NCBI GenBank assembly: GCA_001942045.1
Contig: MSTD01000011.1
Coordinates: 79,252 to 143,251, forward strand
Direction: 5' to 3'
DNA from: Mycolicibacterium porcinum
GTDB taxonomy: Bacteria > Actinomycetota > Actinomycetes > Mycobacteriales > Mycobacteriaceae
DNA length: 64,000 nucleotides
Both the position numbers and the translations under genes were made by a program. The notes below the pieces were generated by a model. It was not told the origin of the DNA. It did not search any database and saw only the letters and a program-made list of their open reading frames with translations. Positions 26,498-34,087 of the stretch are shown one piece after another; within the stretch, counting starts at the first letter, position 1; each line of letters starts with the position of its first letter.

Positions 26498-27715
26498 TTA
26501 CCAGGTCACAGGAAGTTCGTAGACGCCGTAGGCGAGGCGGTCGTGCTTGAACGGCACCTCGTCGAGCGGAATCGCCAGGCGCAAGGTCGGGATCCGGCGC
26601 AGCAGGGTGTGGAACACGATCTGCAATTCGGCGCGTGCGAGCTGCTGACCGACGCACTGGTGGCGGCCGTAGCCGAAGCCGAGCTGCTGGCTGGCATCGC
26701 GACGGAGGTCGAGCTTGTCGGGCTCCGGGTAGGCCTTCGCATCCCAGTTGGCCGGGGACAGATCGATGATGACGCCGTCACCGGCGCGGATGGTCTCACC
26801 GCTGATCTCGATGTCTTCCAAGGCCACCCGGCGCTGACCGGTCTGGATGATGGACAGATACCGCATCAGTTCCTCGACCGCGTTGGCGATGACCTTGGGG
26901 TCCTCGGCATTACGCAGGAAGTCGGCCTGCTCGGGGTTCTCCAGAAGCGCCAGGATGCCGATGCCGATCATGTTGGCGGTGGTCTCGTGCCCGGCGATCA
27001 GCAGGCCGGTGCCCAGCTGCGCGGCTTCCTTGACGCTGATCTCCCCGGCGGTCACGCGCTCGGCCAGATCGGACACCGCGTCCTCGGAAGGGTTCGCCTG
27101 CTTCTCCTCGACCAGATTGATCAGGTACTGGTGCAGGCTCATCGCACCCTTCTGCATGGCGTCCGCCGCGGCGTAACGGGCCAGGCCGGCGTTGGCGTGC
27201 TCTTGGAAGAACTCGTGGTCTTCGTAAGGGACGCCGAGCATTTCGCTGATCACCACGGTGGGCACCGGCAAGGCGAGCTTGGTCACGAGGTCGGCGGGCT
27301 GCGGGCCGGCCAGGATCTCGTCGATGCACTCATCGGTGATCTTCTGGATGGCCGGGCGCAACCCCTCGACGCGACGGAAGGTGAACGGCTTGGACAGCAT
27401 CCGGCGGAATCGGGTGTGTTCCTCGGCGTCGGAGGTGAACACCGAGCGCGGCCGCTTGTCGACGGTGGCGAGCATGTGCTCGTTCCAGTGCGGGAAACCC
27501 TCGATCCGGTCGTCCACACTGATCCGAGAATCCGCGAACAGCGTCCGGGCCTCTTCGTGACCGGTGATCAACCACGGGGTGTCACCGTTCCAGATCTTCA
27601 CGCGGAACAGGCCTTTGGGGTTGCCCAACATCGGCGGCGGCGGGGCGAACGGGCAGGCCGCGGCGCGCTCCATCGGGTATTCGGGGATGTCTACTTCGGT
27701 AACGGTTTCCGACAC
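26498..27715 (-). CDS. Cytochrome P450
   Basis: A protein of about 405 aa, bacterial class I P450. The I-helix oxygen-activation motif is AGHETTANMIG, ExxR is in AVEELMRYL, and the heme-Cys loop is FGYGRHQCVGQQLARAEL (Cys about residue 350). GTG 27715 follows GAGGA at 5 nt; the upstream TTG (27727) would overlap that site. It is immediately downstream of a [3Fe-4S] ferredoxin, its likely electron donor. The reductase is not in the window. Probably hydroxylates or dealkylates the first substrate of the operon. Confidence 0.94.
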   Translation of the reverse strand: MSETVTEVDIPEYPMERAAACPFAPPPPMLGNPKGLFRVKIWNGDTPWLITGHEEARTLFADSRISVDDRIEGFPHWNEHMLATVDKRPRSVFTSDAEEHTRFRRMLSKPFTFRRVEGLRPAIQKITDECIDEILAGPQPADLVTKLALPVPTVVISEMLGVPYEDHEFFQEHANAGLARYAAADAMQKGAMSLHQYLINLVEEKQANPSEDAVSDLAERVTAGEISVKEAAQLGTGLLIAGHETTANMIGIGILALLENPEQADFLRNAEDPKVIANAVEELMRYLSIIQTGQRRVALEDIEISGETIRAGDGVIIDLSPANWDAKAYPEPDKLDLRRDASQQLGFGYGRHQCVGQQLARAELQIVFHTLLRRIPTLRLAIPLDEVPFKHDRLAYGVYELPVTW

Positions 27716-27729
27716 GTCATTCCTCAAGG

Positions 27730-27924
27730 TCAGTCTTGGATCTCGATGGCTAGGGCTGGGCAGGCCGCCGCGGCGCGGCGGGCGTTGTCGATCTGGTCCG
27801 GACCGGGCTCTGGTTCGAGCAGGACGACGACACCGTCTTCGTCACGCTGATCGAACACCTCACTGGCGTTGAGCACGCACTGGCCCGAGGAGACGCACTT
27901 GTCCTGGTCGACAGTGACTTTCAT
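27730..27924 (-). CDS. [3Fe-4S] ferredoxin
   Basis: A 64-aa ferredoxin. Cluster ligands are in DKCVSSGQCVLNASEVF (C-x5-C) and ACPALAI (third Cys followed by Pro). The position of the fourth Cys of a [4Fe-4S] site is not Cys, which fits the P450-associated [3Fe-4S] type. ATG 27924 overlaps the TetR stop (ATGA). It is 14 bp before the P450 and should deliver electrons to it. Confidence 0.92.
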   Translation of the reverse strand: MKVTVDQDKCVSSGQCVLNASEVFDQRDEDGVVVLLEPEPGPDQIDNARRAAAACPALAIEIQD

Positions 27925-28598
27925 AGGACGTCGCTTTCTTGAGTAACCGGCGCCATCCACAGACCGACGATCGCGTCGATCAATCCCGACGCCGCGCCCT
28001 GCCAGGACGCCCGCGGCACGTTGCCGCCCTGGGCCATCGCGCGCTCCCGATCGGCGCAGCTGTGCATCAACAGGTTGCGCGCCATGATGTTGCGTTCGGC
28101 GCGCACCTCGGCGGGCAGTTCGGGCAGGCAGTTGTTCATCCCCTCGATGACCTGCACCAGCGACGGCGAGCTCAAGGCGTCGCGGACCACGATGTTGTGG
28201 TAGGCCGGATCGGTCATCACCTGGGCCGCGAACCTGGCGTACCAGGTCGGGTTACCCAGCGCCGCAAGGTGATCGGTGAGCGGCTGCACGAGGCAGGACA
28301 CCCAGTCCCGCAGGTTGGCCGAAGCCCCGGTGTCGGCCACCATCTGCTCACGCAGACACTCGATCGGACCGCGGTGCTTGTGTTCGATCGCACGGACCAG
28401 GTCGGTCTTGGTGCCGAAGTGGTAGCCGACGGCGGCGTTGTTGCCCTGCCCGGCCGCCTCGCTCACCTGACGATTGGACACCGCGAACACGCCGTGCTCG
28501 GCGTAGAGCCGCTCAGCCGCCTTGAGGATCGCCTCCTGGGTACTACTCGCCCGATCGGCACGAGCGGTGCGGTTGGCTGCTGTCACCGTTACAGTCAA
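27921..28598 (-). CDS. TetR family regulator of the P450 operon
   Basis: A 225-aa regulator. The HTH lies at residues 22-68: TQEAILKAAERLYAEHGVFA, SNRQVSEAAGQGNNAAVGYHF, then GTKTDLVRAIEHKH. The TTG start at 28598 has AGGAGG 4 nt upstream; a GTG four codons later is too far. It is the first gene of the operon and is overlapped by the ferredoxin, so it is co-expressed with the enzymes. The inverted repeat at 28613-28634 directly upstream is its probable operator. Confidence 0.9.
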   Translation of the reverse strand: MTVTVTAANRTARADRASSTQEAILKAAERLYAEHGVFAVSNRQVSEAAGQGNNAAVGYHFGTKTDLVRAIEHKHRGPIECLREQMVADTGASANLRDWVSCLVQPLTDHLAALGNPTWYARFAAQVMTDPAYHNIVVRDALSSPSLVQVIEGMNNCLPELPAEVRAERNIMARNLLMHSCADRERAMAQGGNVPRASWQGAASGLIDAIVGLWMAPVTQESDVL

Positions 28599-28612
28599 CG
28601 CCCCTCCTGTAA

Positions 28613-28634
28613 TTAAGTCAAGCAGTTGATTTAA
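28613..28634. promoter_or_regulatory. Probable TetR operator of the P450 operon
   Basis: TTAAGTCAA-GCAG-TTGATTTAA: 9-bp arms with one mismatch around a 4-nt centre, 15 bp upstream of the TTG start of the TetR gene. It is AT-rich in a GC-rich setting and unrelated to the other palindromes, so this operon is likely controlled separately from the GAGAA-N5-TTCTC group. Confidence 0.6.
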
Positions 28635-28646
28635 AGTCCCTCAACG

Positions 28647-28709
28647 CGCCGACACTACGGTTCTTGACGGAAAAACCTGGTTACCGAGCCAAGAACCGTA
28701 GTCTCGGCG
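28647..28709 (-). terminator. Long-stem palindrome at the end of the mhp operon (CGCCGAGACTACGG family)
   Basis: Arms 28647-28666 and 28690-28709 pair at 19 of 20 positions, with a 23-nt loop. The right arm ends CCGTAGTCTCGGCG, identical to the right arm at 51168-51181. It lies between the last gene of the ten-gene operon (stop at 28713) and the promoter of the P450 operon. It has no T-run, as is usual in mycobacteria. Confidence 0.65.
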
Positions 28710-28712
28710 GGG

Positions 28713-29516
28713 TTACTTGGGCTTCCGGACAATGACCTTGCCCGCGACCGTGCCGCCGTCGATCGGCAGCACGGTTCCGGTCACGTAGCGGGAGCGGTCG
28801 GTCGCGAAGTAGAGCGCGGCCTCGGCGACATCCTCGACCGTGCCCTCCCGCTTGAGCGGACGGTCGTTGCGCATCTGGGCCCGGATCCCGGCCTCGAACT
28901 CCTCGATGCGCTCGCGCTCCTCCGGCGACGCCGACTTGGCCACGATCGCGGTGCGGATGTTGCCGGGGGCGATGGCGTTGACCCGGATCTCGTAGTGGGC
29001 CAACTCGATCGCCGCCGACTTCGTGAACTGGATGACCGCGGCCTTCGATGCGCGGTACGTCATCACACCGCCACCGGCCTGGATCCCACCGATCGAGGTC
29101 AGGTTCAGGATCGAACCGCCGCCGTGCTCCGACATGTACCGGGCGGCGTCACGCGTCCCGGCCATCACCGCACGGACGTTGACCCGCATCACCGCGTCGA
29201 AATCAGCGAGGTCGTCGTCCATGAACCGCCGGTGCATCCGGCCCGAGATTCCCGCGTTGTTGACCATCACGTCGAGACCGCCGAATGTGTCCACCGCGGT
29301 CGACACCAGCCGCCCCACCTGCTCGATGTCGCTGACATCGGTGAGCAGGAACTGCGTGTTCTCGCCGAGTTCGGCAGCCAAAGCCTTGCCGCGTTCCGCG
29401 TCGACGTCGCCGATCATCACCTTGGCGCCCTCGGCAGCGAACCGGCGTACCAGTCCCTCACCGAGACCCGACGCCCCGCCGGTGACGACCGTGACTTTTC
29501 CGGCCAGCTCGTTCAT
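28713..29516 (-). CDS. SDR family oxidoreductase
   Basis: A 267-aa classical SDR: TGGASGLG (about residues 12-19), GDVDAE after beta2 (NAD-type acidic residue), NNAG, Ser in NLTSIGG, YRASK, and VLPIDGG. It overlaps the alpha/beta hydrolase stop by 4 bp. Last gene of the ten-gene operon, followed by a long-stem palindrome. Substrate unknown; a ring ketone/alcohol step is plausible from context. Confidence 0.92.
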   Translation of the reverse strand: MNELAGKVTVVTGGASGLGEGLVRRFAAEGAKVMIGDVDAERGKALAAELGENTQFLLTDVSDIEQVGRLVSTAVDTFGGLDVMVNNAGISGRMHRRFMDDDLADFDAVMRVNVRAVMAGTRDAARYMSEHGGGSILNLTSIGGIQAGGGVMTYRASKAAVIQFTKSAAIELAHYEIRVNAIAPGNIRTAIVAKSASPEERERIEEFEAGIRAQMRNDRPLKREGTVEDVAEAALYFATDRSRYVTGTVLPIDGGTVAGKVIVRKPK

Positions 29517-30349
29517 CGCACCTCTTTCAGGAATTCCAGCAGCACCGCGGTCAGCGCGGCGGGCTGTTCGATCTGTGGGCAGTGCCCGGCACGGGGGATC
29601 ACCGCACTACGGGCGCCGGCGATCTGGCCGGCGATCTCGGCGGCCCAACCGGACGGCAGCAGCTTGTCACGATCCCCCTCGATGATCATGGTCGGCACAC
29701 CGATGCGGCCATATGCCCGCTGCGCCGACGGCATCGCCGGCGCGTCCAGGCCGGGCCGCCGAAACCGGGCCGCGGCCAAGGTTTCCCAGGCCCCCGGCGC
29801 GATGCTCGCCTCGTACCGCCGCTGCACATATGCCTCGTCGGCCGGATAGGCCGGATCGGCGAACAATGCGGTGACGATCCGTCGCATTCCGTCTAACGTG
29901 GCGTCGTAGTCGTACAGCGCCGCCGAATGTTCGTTGCGTTGGATCTCCCCTCCCCCGCAGATCGCCGTGAGCGATCGCATCGGGAGCCGCGGCGCATCCG
30001 AGGTGGCGTCGACCAGCAGGTTGACCGCACCCATCGAGTTTCCGACGAAATGTGCGTCGGCGACGCCGAGTTCGGCGCAGAACCGGGCGATGTGCCGAAT
30101 CCGCATGCCCCTGCCGTCGTTGAAGTCGATGACCTTGGCGCTCTCACCGAAACCCAGCATGTCCGGTGCCAGCACGCGGTAATACTCGGCCAGGGCGTCG
30201 ATGGCGCGCTCCCAACCCAATTCGGCACCGGCGCCGAACTCGCCGCCGTGCAACAGGACGACGGGGTCACCCGCGCCGGCCTCGAGGTAGCCGGTGGTCA
30301 AGCCGTCGACGTCGATGGTGTTGCGGGCGAACGTACGCTGCGCCGTCAC
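29513..30349 (-). CDS. Alpha/beta hydrolase
   Basis: A 278-aa hydrolase: oxyanion motif VVLLHGGEFG, nucleophile elbow GNSMGA (Ser about residue 105), acidic residue probably in IIEGDRDKLLP, and His in RAGHCPQIEQP. The size and PxxGHxPQxExP ending resemble C-C bond (meta-cleavage product) hydrolases. GTG 30349 overlaps the FMN reductase stop. It is the second hydrolase in this operon beside the mhpC-like one, so it may act on a different ester or ring-fission product. Confidence 0.9.
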   Translation of the reverse strand: MTAQRTFARNTIDVDGLTTGYLEAGAGDPVVLLHGGEFGAGAELGWERAIDALAEYYRVLAPDMLGFGESAKVIDFNDGRGMRIRHIARFCAELGVADAHFVGNSMGAVNLLVDATSDAPRLPMRSLTAICGGGEIQRNEHSAALYDYDATLDGMRRIVTALFADPAYPADEAYVQRRYEASIAPGAWETLAAARFRRPGLDAPAMPSAQRAYGRIGVPTMIIEGDRDKLLPSGWAAEIAGQIAGARSAVIPRAGHCPQIEQPAALTAVLLEFLKEVR

Positions 30350-30927
30350 TGCGGGGCTCCGCCTGCCCGACCGAAGTTCAGCAACTGGGCGGCCAGCATC
30401 TCGAGTTGGCCGCGCACCGTTCCGTCGGCCAATTCACCTGTCTCCGACCAGATCTTGTCTGCGGAGTTGATGGCCACCCCGAGCGGGGTGGGCCAGGCCC
30501 GCAACGCGTGGCCGATGGACCGCAGCTGCCCCAGCGTGCCCACGGCGGCCTGCCAGCCGTAGGCGCAGCTGATGCAACCCCACGGGGTGTTGTCCAGATA
30601 GACCCGTGGGTCCTCCCGCAGATCCTCGATGTAGTCCAACGCGTTCTTGACCAAACCTGAGATCGCACCGTGATAGCCGGGCGAGCCCACCACCACGGCG
30701 TCGGCGTCACGGAGTGCGGACACGAACTCCAGAGCTGCCGGCGTGCGCTCCAAGGAGTGCGGCGCATACATCGGCAACTCCAGGTCCGGCCCGGCGAACA
30801 TCCGGGTGCGGCCGCCTTGCCGCTCCACGGCCTCCAGGCAGTACCGCACGGCCCGCTCGGTCGAGGAGTCGGCGCGCAGGGTGCCGCCCATCCCGACCAC
30901 GAACGGCACCTTCTCAGTTGGCGTCAT
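30346..30927 (-). CDS. NAD(P)H-dependent FMN reductase
   Basis: A 193-aa flavodoxin-fold protein. The phosphate loop is GTLRADSSTERAV, and VVVGSPGYHGAISGLVKNALDYIEDL matches the FMN_red family motif (PxYxxSxPGxLKNAxDW). It is in the same operon as a luciferase-like (LLM) protein at 32780. The two could form a two-component monooxygenase in which this enzyme supplies FMNH2. It is 6 bp after the cyclase-family gene. Confidence 0.9.
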   Translation of the reverse strand: MTPTEKVPFVVGMGGTLRADSSTERAVRYCLEAVERQGGRTRMFAGPDLELPMYAPHSLERTPAALEFVSALRDADAVVVGSPGYHGAISGLVKNALDYIEDLREDPRVYLDNTPWGCISCAYGWQAAVGTLGQLRSIGHALRAWPTPLGVAINSADKIWSETGELADGTVRGQLEMLAAQLLNFGRAGGAPQ

Positions 30928-30933
30928 AATTCC

Positions 30934-31932
30934 TCACTTGATCGCAATGGGATTCACCGGCGAGCCGACCGCGCCCGTCACCCGCAGCGGCGGGGCGATG
31001 AGCTGGAAGTCGTAGACGCCGTCGGCCGCGCAGTCGGCTGCCAGCGCGCCCAGATCCCAGTACTCGCCGAGCATCAGACCCATGTCGCGGAGACACAGCA
31101 TGTGCATCGGCAGGAACGTGCCCGCGACCCCGTTGGCCGGATCGGGGTCCTCGACCATCAGATTGTCGGCGGCCACTGCGGCGACCTGGTGGTCGTGCAG
31201 CCATGAGGCGCAGCGCCAGTCCAGCCCAGACCCAGCCTCAGCCCCGTCGCCGCTGGCCAAAAACCTTGTCCACCAACCGGTGTGCACCACTACGATGTCA
31301 CCGCGGGTGATGCTCACTCCTTGCGCTTTGGCGACGTCGTCGAGTTCGGCCGGGGTGATCGGATTGCCCGGCTCAAGGAACTGCTCGGCGCCACGGTGGC
31401 GCACCACGTCGAGAAGTACCCCGCGCGAGGTGATGCCCTTGCCGTCCACCTTGTCGATCCCGCAGTGGAAGGCACCAAAGCTGGTGACCGAATCGGCCGG
31501 GAATCCGTTGTAGAGCTTGTCTTCGTAGTAGACGTGCGACAACGCATCCCACTGCGTGGCGGCCTGCAGCGGCATGACGATCATGTCGTCGTTGAAGCGG
31601 AACGGATTGTCCACGAAGAACCCGCTGACCTCGTGAGCCACCGAGTTGCGCAGCCACTGCGGGCCGTACTGCGCCAGCGTGTTGGCGTCGCCTCCGTCGA
31701 CGGTCATCACATGGGTCGGGTTCTGCCGGAACTGGAACGCCCCTTGCGGTCCGGCCGAGGAGAAGTCACCGCCGAGCGCGAACACCTTGCCCCGCTTCAC
31801 CAGTGACGCACCCTCGGCCACCTTGTCGGATGTGATCAGGTTGAGGGTGCCGAGTTCATCGTCGGAACCCCAGCGACCCCAGTTGCGTACGTCGTCGGCG
31901 ACCTTGCGAAAGTCGCTCATCGTCCCGGCCAA
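30934..31932 (-). CDS. Cyclase family protein (kynurenine formamidase-like)
   Basis: A 332-aa member of the cyclase/formamidase superfamily. The family metal motif HxGTHxDxxxH is changed here to LQAATQWDALSHVYYED, keeping D and the last H. The HTGWW segment and FLPMHMLCLRDMGLMLGE follow as in the longer actinobacterial branch. It may open a lactone or amide ring. A TTG at 31932 has AGGAG at 6 nt, lying over the SDR stop; an ATG four codons in (31920) is the alternative. Confidence 0.85.
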   Translation of the reverse strand: MAGTMSDFRKVADDVRNWGRWGSDDELGTLNLITSDKVAEGASLVKRGKVFALGGDFSSAGPQGAFQFRQNPTHVMTVDGGDANTLAQYGPQWLRNSVAHEVSGFFVDNPFRFNDDMIVMPLQAATQWDALSHVYYEDKLYNGFPADSVTSFGAFHCGIDKVDGKGITSRGVLLDVVRHRGAEQFLEPGNPITPAELDDVAKAQGVSITRGDIVVVHTGWWTRFLASGDGAEAGSGLDWRCASWLHDHQVAAVAADNLMVEDPDPANGVAGTFLPMHMLCLRDMGLMLGEYWDLGALAADCAADGVYDFQLIAPPLRVTGAVGSPVNPIAIK

Positions 31933-31934
31933 TC

Positions 31935-32777
31935 TCAGCTCCTCTGCTCAGCGTCGGCGGTGCCCTCTATAGCATCGACCGCAGCCGCCTCGCGCTGGGC
32001 CAGAATCCCGCCATCGGCCCAAATAACCTGCCCGGTCACATAACTGGCGGCCGGGCTGCCCAGGAAAGCCAGCAGCGACGCCTGTTCGGCGGCCTCGGAG
32101 TTACGGCCCAATGGGGTGGTGAACGCATCGAGGTACTGCTGACCGTAGGCCGACCGCAACTGGTCCAGGATCGGCGTATCGGTCACCCCCGGCGCGGTGC
32201 AGTTGATCCGGATCCCGCGGGCGCCGAGTTCGGTGACGCGGGACATCCCGTAGAGAATCGTCGCTTCCTTGGACAACCGGTAGCCGCCGTCGGCCAGCGC
32301 CTCGGGATGGTCGGCGCACCATTGCAGCCCCTCATCGACCGACCGGGTGCGGATCAACCCCGCTGTGACGGGCCGGTTTTCCCGGTACCCCGACGCGGCC
32401 AGCGACGACACCGAGGTGATCGACCCGCCCGCACCGATGCGGCTCTCCACCGCCTCGGTGAACTGCCGCGTGCCCAGGAAGTTGATCCGCACCACCAGCA
32501 GTGGATTGCCGATCCCCGAGGACACGCCTGCCACATTGAACAGGGCGTCCACCGGGCCGTCGACCGCGCCGGCAGCGCGGTCGACGGACTCCGGGTCGGC
32601 CAGGTCGAGTTCGATGAACTCATCGGGCAGACGATCGGGCGGCCGGATGTCCAGGCCCGTCACCCGGGCGCCGAGCTCCCCCAGTGCGCGGGTGACCTCG
32701 GCGCCGATGCCCGATCCGCATCCGGTGACCACGACGCGTTTGCCGTCGTAGCGCACCAGCTCACTCAGTGAGGTCAC
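31935..32777 (-). CDS. SDR family oxidoreductase (3-alpha-HSD/coniferyl-alcohol-dehydrogenase-like)
   Basis: A 280-aa SDR: VTGCGSGIG (about residues 17-25), LDIRPPD, and NVAG. There is a long insertion between catalytic Ser (SVSSLAASGYRENRP) and YRLSK. That insertion (about 45 residues) is typical of the 3-alpha-hydroxysteroid dehydrogenase/carbonyl reductase branch. GTG 32777 lies 2 bp after the LLM gene stop. Likely oxidises or reduces a ring carbonyl in the operon's pathway. Confidence 0.9.
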   Translation of the reverse strand: MTSLSELVRYDGKRVVVTGCGSGIGAEVTRALGELGARVTGLDIRPPDRLPDEFIELDLADPESVDRAAGAVDGPVDALFNVAGVSSGIGNPLLVVRINFLGTRQFTEAVESRIGAGGSITSVSSLAASGYRENRPVTAGLIRTRSVDEGLQWCADHPEALADGGYRLSKEATILYGMSRVTELGARGIRINCTAPGVTDTPILDQLRSAYGQQYLDAFTTPLGRNSEAAEQASLLAFLGSPAASYVTGQVIWADGGILAQREAAAVDAIEGTADAEQRS

Positions 32778-32779
32778 GG

Positions 32780-34087
32780 TCAGCCGGCGGATTCGCGAGC
32801 TGCCTTCTCGGCCTGGGCCGCCTTGACCCGGCCCTCGTTGATCTCGGCCATGGCCTCGGGAATCTCGCCTGCAGTGAACTTGTCGCGGCCGGTGGGCAGG
32901 CCGCCGAAGGCGTAGGTCTCGTCGAACAGCGGGGCCTCCGACGGACGGCGCCGCGACTCGACCTTCTCGAGCACGGGCTCTAGGCGCTTGGCCTTGTCCG
33001 CCACCGCCTTCGCGTCCCGCTCGATGAACTCGGGCAGGATCTCCTTGCCCATGATCTCGATGGACTCCATGGTGCCCTCGTGGCTACGCGGGTTGAGCAG
33101 CAGGATGATCTCGTCGACGCCACTCGCCTCGTACGCGCGGAGGAATTCCCGCACGGTGTCGGGCGAACCGATGGCGCCCCGGCCCGGACCGTAGGCCAGC
33201 GTCGGATCTTCCTTGACCGCTTCCTCGTACCGTTCCCACACCTTGGTGCGACCCGGGGTGTGCATACCGGTCAGGTAGTAGTGCATGATCCCGAACGAGA
33301 AGAAGCCGCCACCGATGCCCAGGCGCTTGAGGGCCTCGTCGTCGGACTTCGCCACCATCATCGACAGGTCACCGCCGATGGCCAGGATGTTGGGGTTGAT
33401 CGCCGGGGTGATAGGCGCGCCCTGCTCTTCGAATTCCTTGTAATACCCGTCGACCCGCTCCTTGAGCGCCTCGGGACCGGTGTAAGCGAAGCTCAGTGCA
33501 CCGATGGCCTTCTGGGCGGCCATCTGCACCGACGACGGGCGCGTGCAGGCCACCCAGACCGGCGGGTGCGGCTTCTGCAGCGGCTTGGGGATCACGTTGC
33601 GAGCCGGCATCTCGACGTGCTCGCCCTTGAAGCCGGTGAACGGCGCCTCGGTCATACAGCGGATCGAAACCTCAAGGGCTTCTTCCCACATCGTGCGCTT
33701 GTCCGCCGGGTCGATGTCGAAGCCACCCAGCTCGGCGACCGAAGAGCCCTCACCGGTACCGAACTCGACCCGCCCGTTGGACAGGTGGTCCAGGGTGGCG
33801 ACGCGCTCGGCGATGCGGGCCGGGTGGTTGATCGGCGGCGGCAGGTGCATGACACCGAAACCCAGCCGGATGTCCTTGGTGCGCTGGCTGGCCGCGGCCA
33901 GGAACATCTCCGGTGCGGTGGAGTGGCAGTACTCCTCCAGGAAGTGGTGCTCGGTGAGCCAGACGGTGGAGAATCCGGCCTTGTCAGCAGCCTCCACCTC
34001 GGTCAGTCCGTGCTGGAACAGCTGATGTTCGTCATCCTCCGACCACGGCCGGGGCAGTGGGAACTCGTAGAACAGCGAAATCTTCAT
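32780..34087 (-). CDS. LLM class flavin-dependent oxidoreductase (luciferase-like monooxygenase)
   Basis: A 435-aa TIM-barrel flavoprotein. It opens [17 protein letters not shown]. Later parts are GFSTVWLTEHHFLEEY (the EHHF motif of FMN-dependent LLM monooxygenases), VEFGTGEGSS, and a C-terminal segment SGVDEIILLLNPRSHEG. Its length and EHHF suit the FMNH2-dependent rather than F420-dependent branch. An FMN reductase lies three genes downstream. It could carry out a Baeyer-Villiger or hydroxylation step. ATG 34087 overlaps the KstD-like stop. Confidence 0.9.
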   Translation of the reverse strand: MKISLFYEFPLPRPWSEDDEHQLFQHGLTEVEAADKAGFSTVWLTEHHFLEEYCHSTAPEMFLAAASQRTKDIRLGFGVMHLPPPINHPARIAERVATLDHLSNGRVEFGTGEGSSVAELGGFDIDPADKRTMWEEALEVSIRCMTEAPFTGFKGEHVEMPARNVIPKPLQKPHPPVWVACTRPSSVQMAAQKAIGALSFAYTGPEALKERVDGYYKEFEEQGAPITPAINPNILAIGGDLSMMVAKSDDEALKRLGIGGGFFSFGIMHYYLTGMHTPGRTKVWERYEEAVKEDPTLAYGPGRGAIGSPDTVREFLRAYEASGVDEIILLLNPRSHEGTMESIEIMGKEILPEFIERDAKAVADKAKRLEPVLEKVESRRRPSEAPLFDETYAFGGLPTGRDKFTAGEIPEAMAEINEGRVKAAQAEKAARESAG

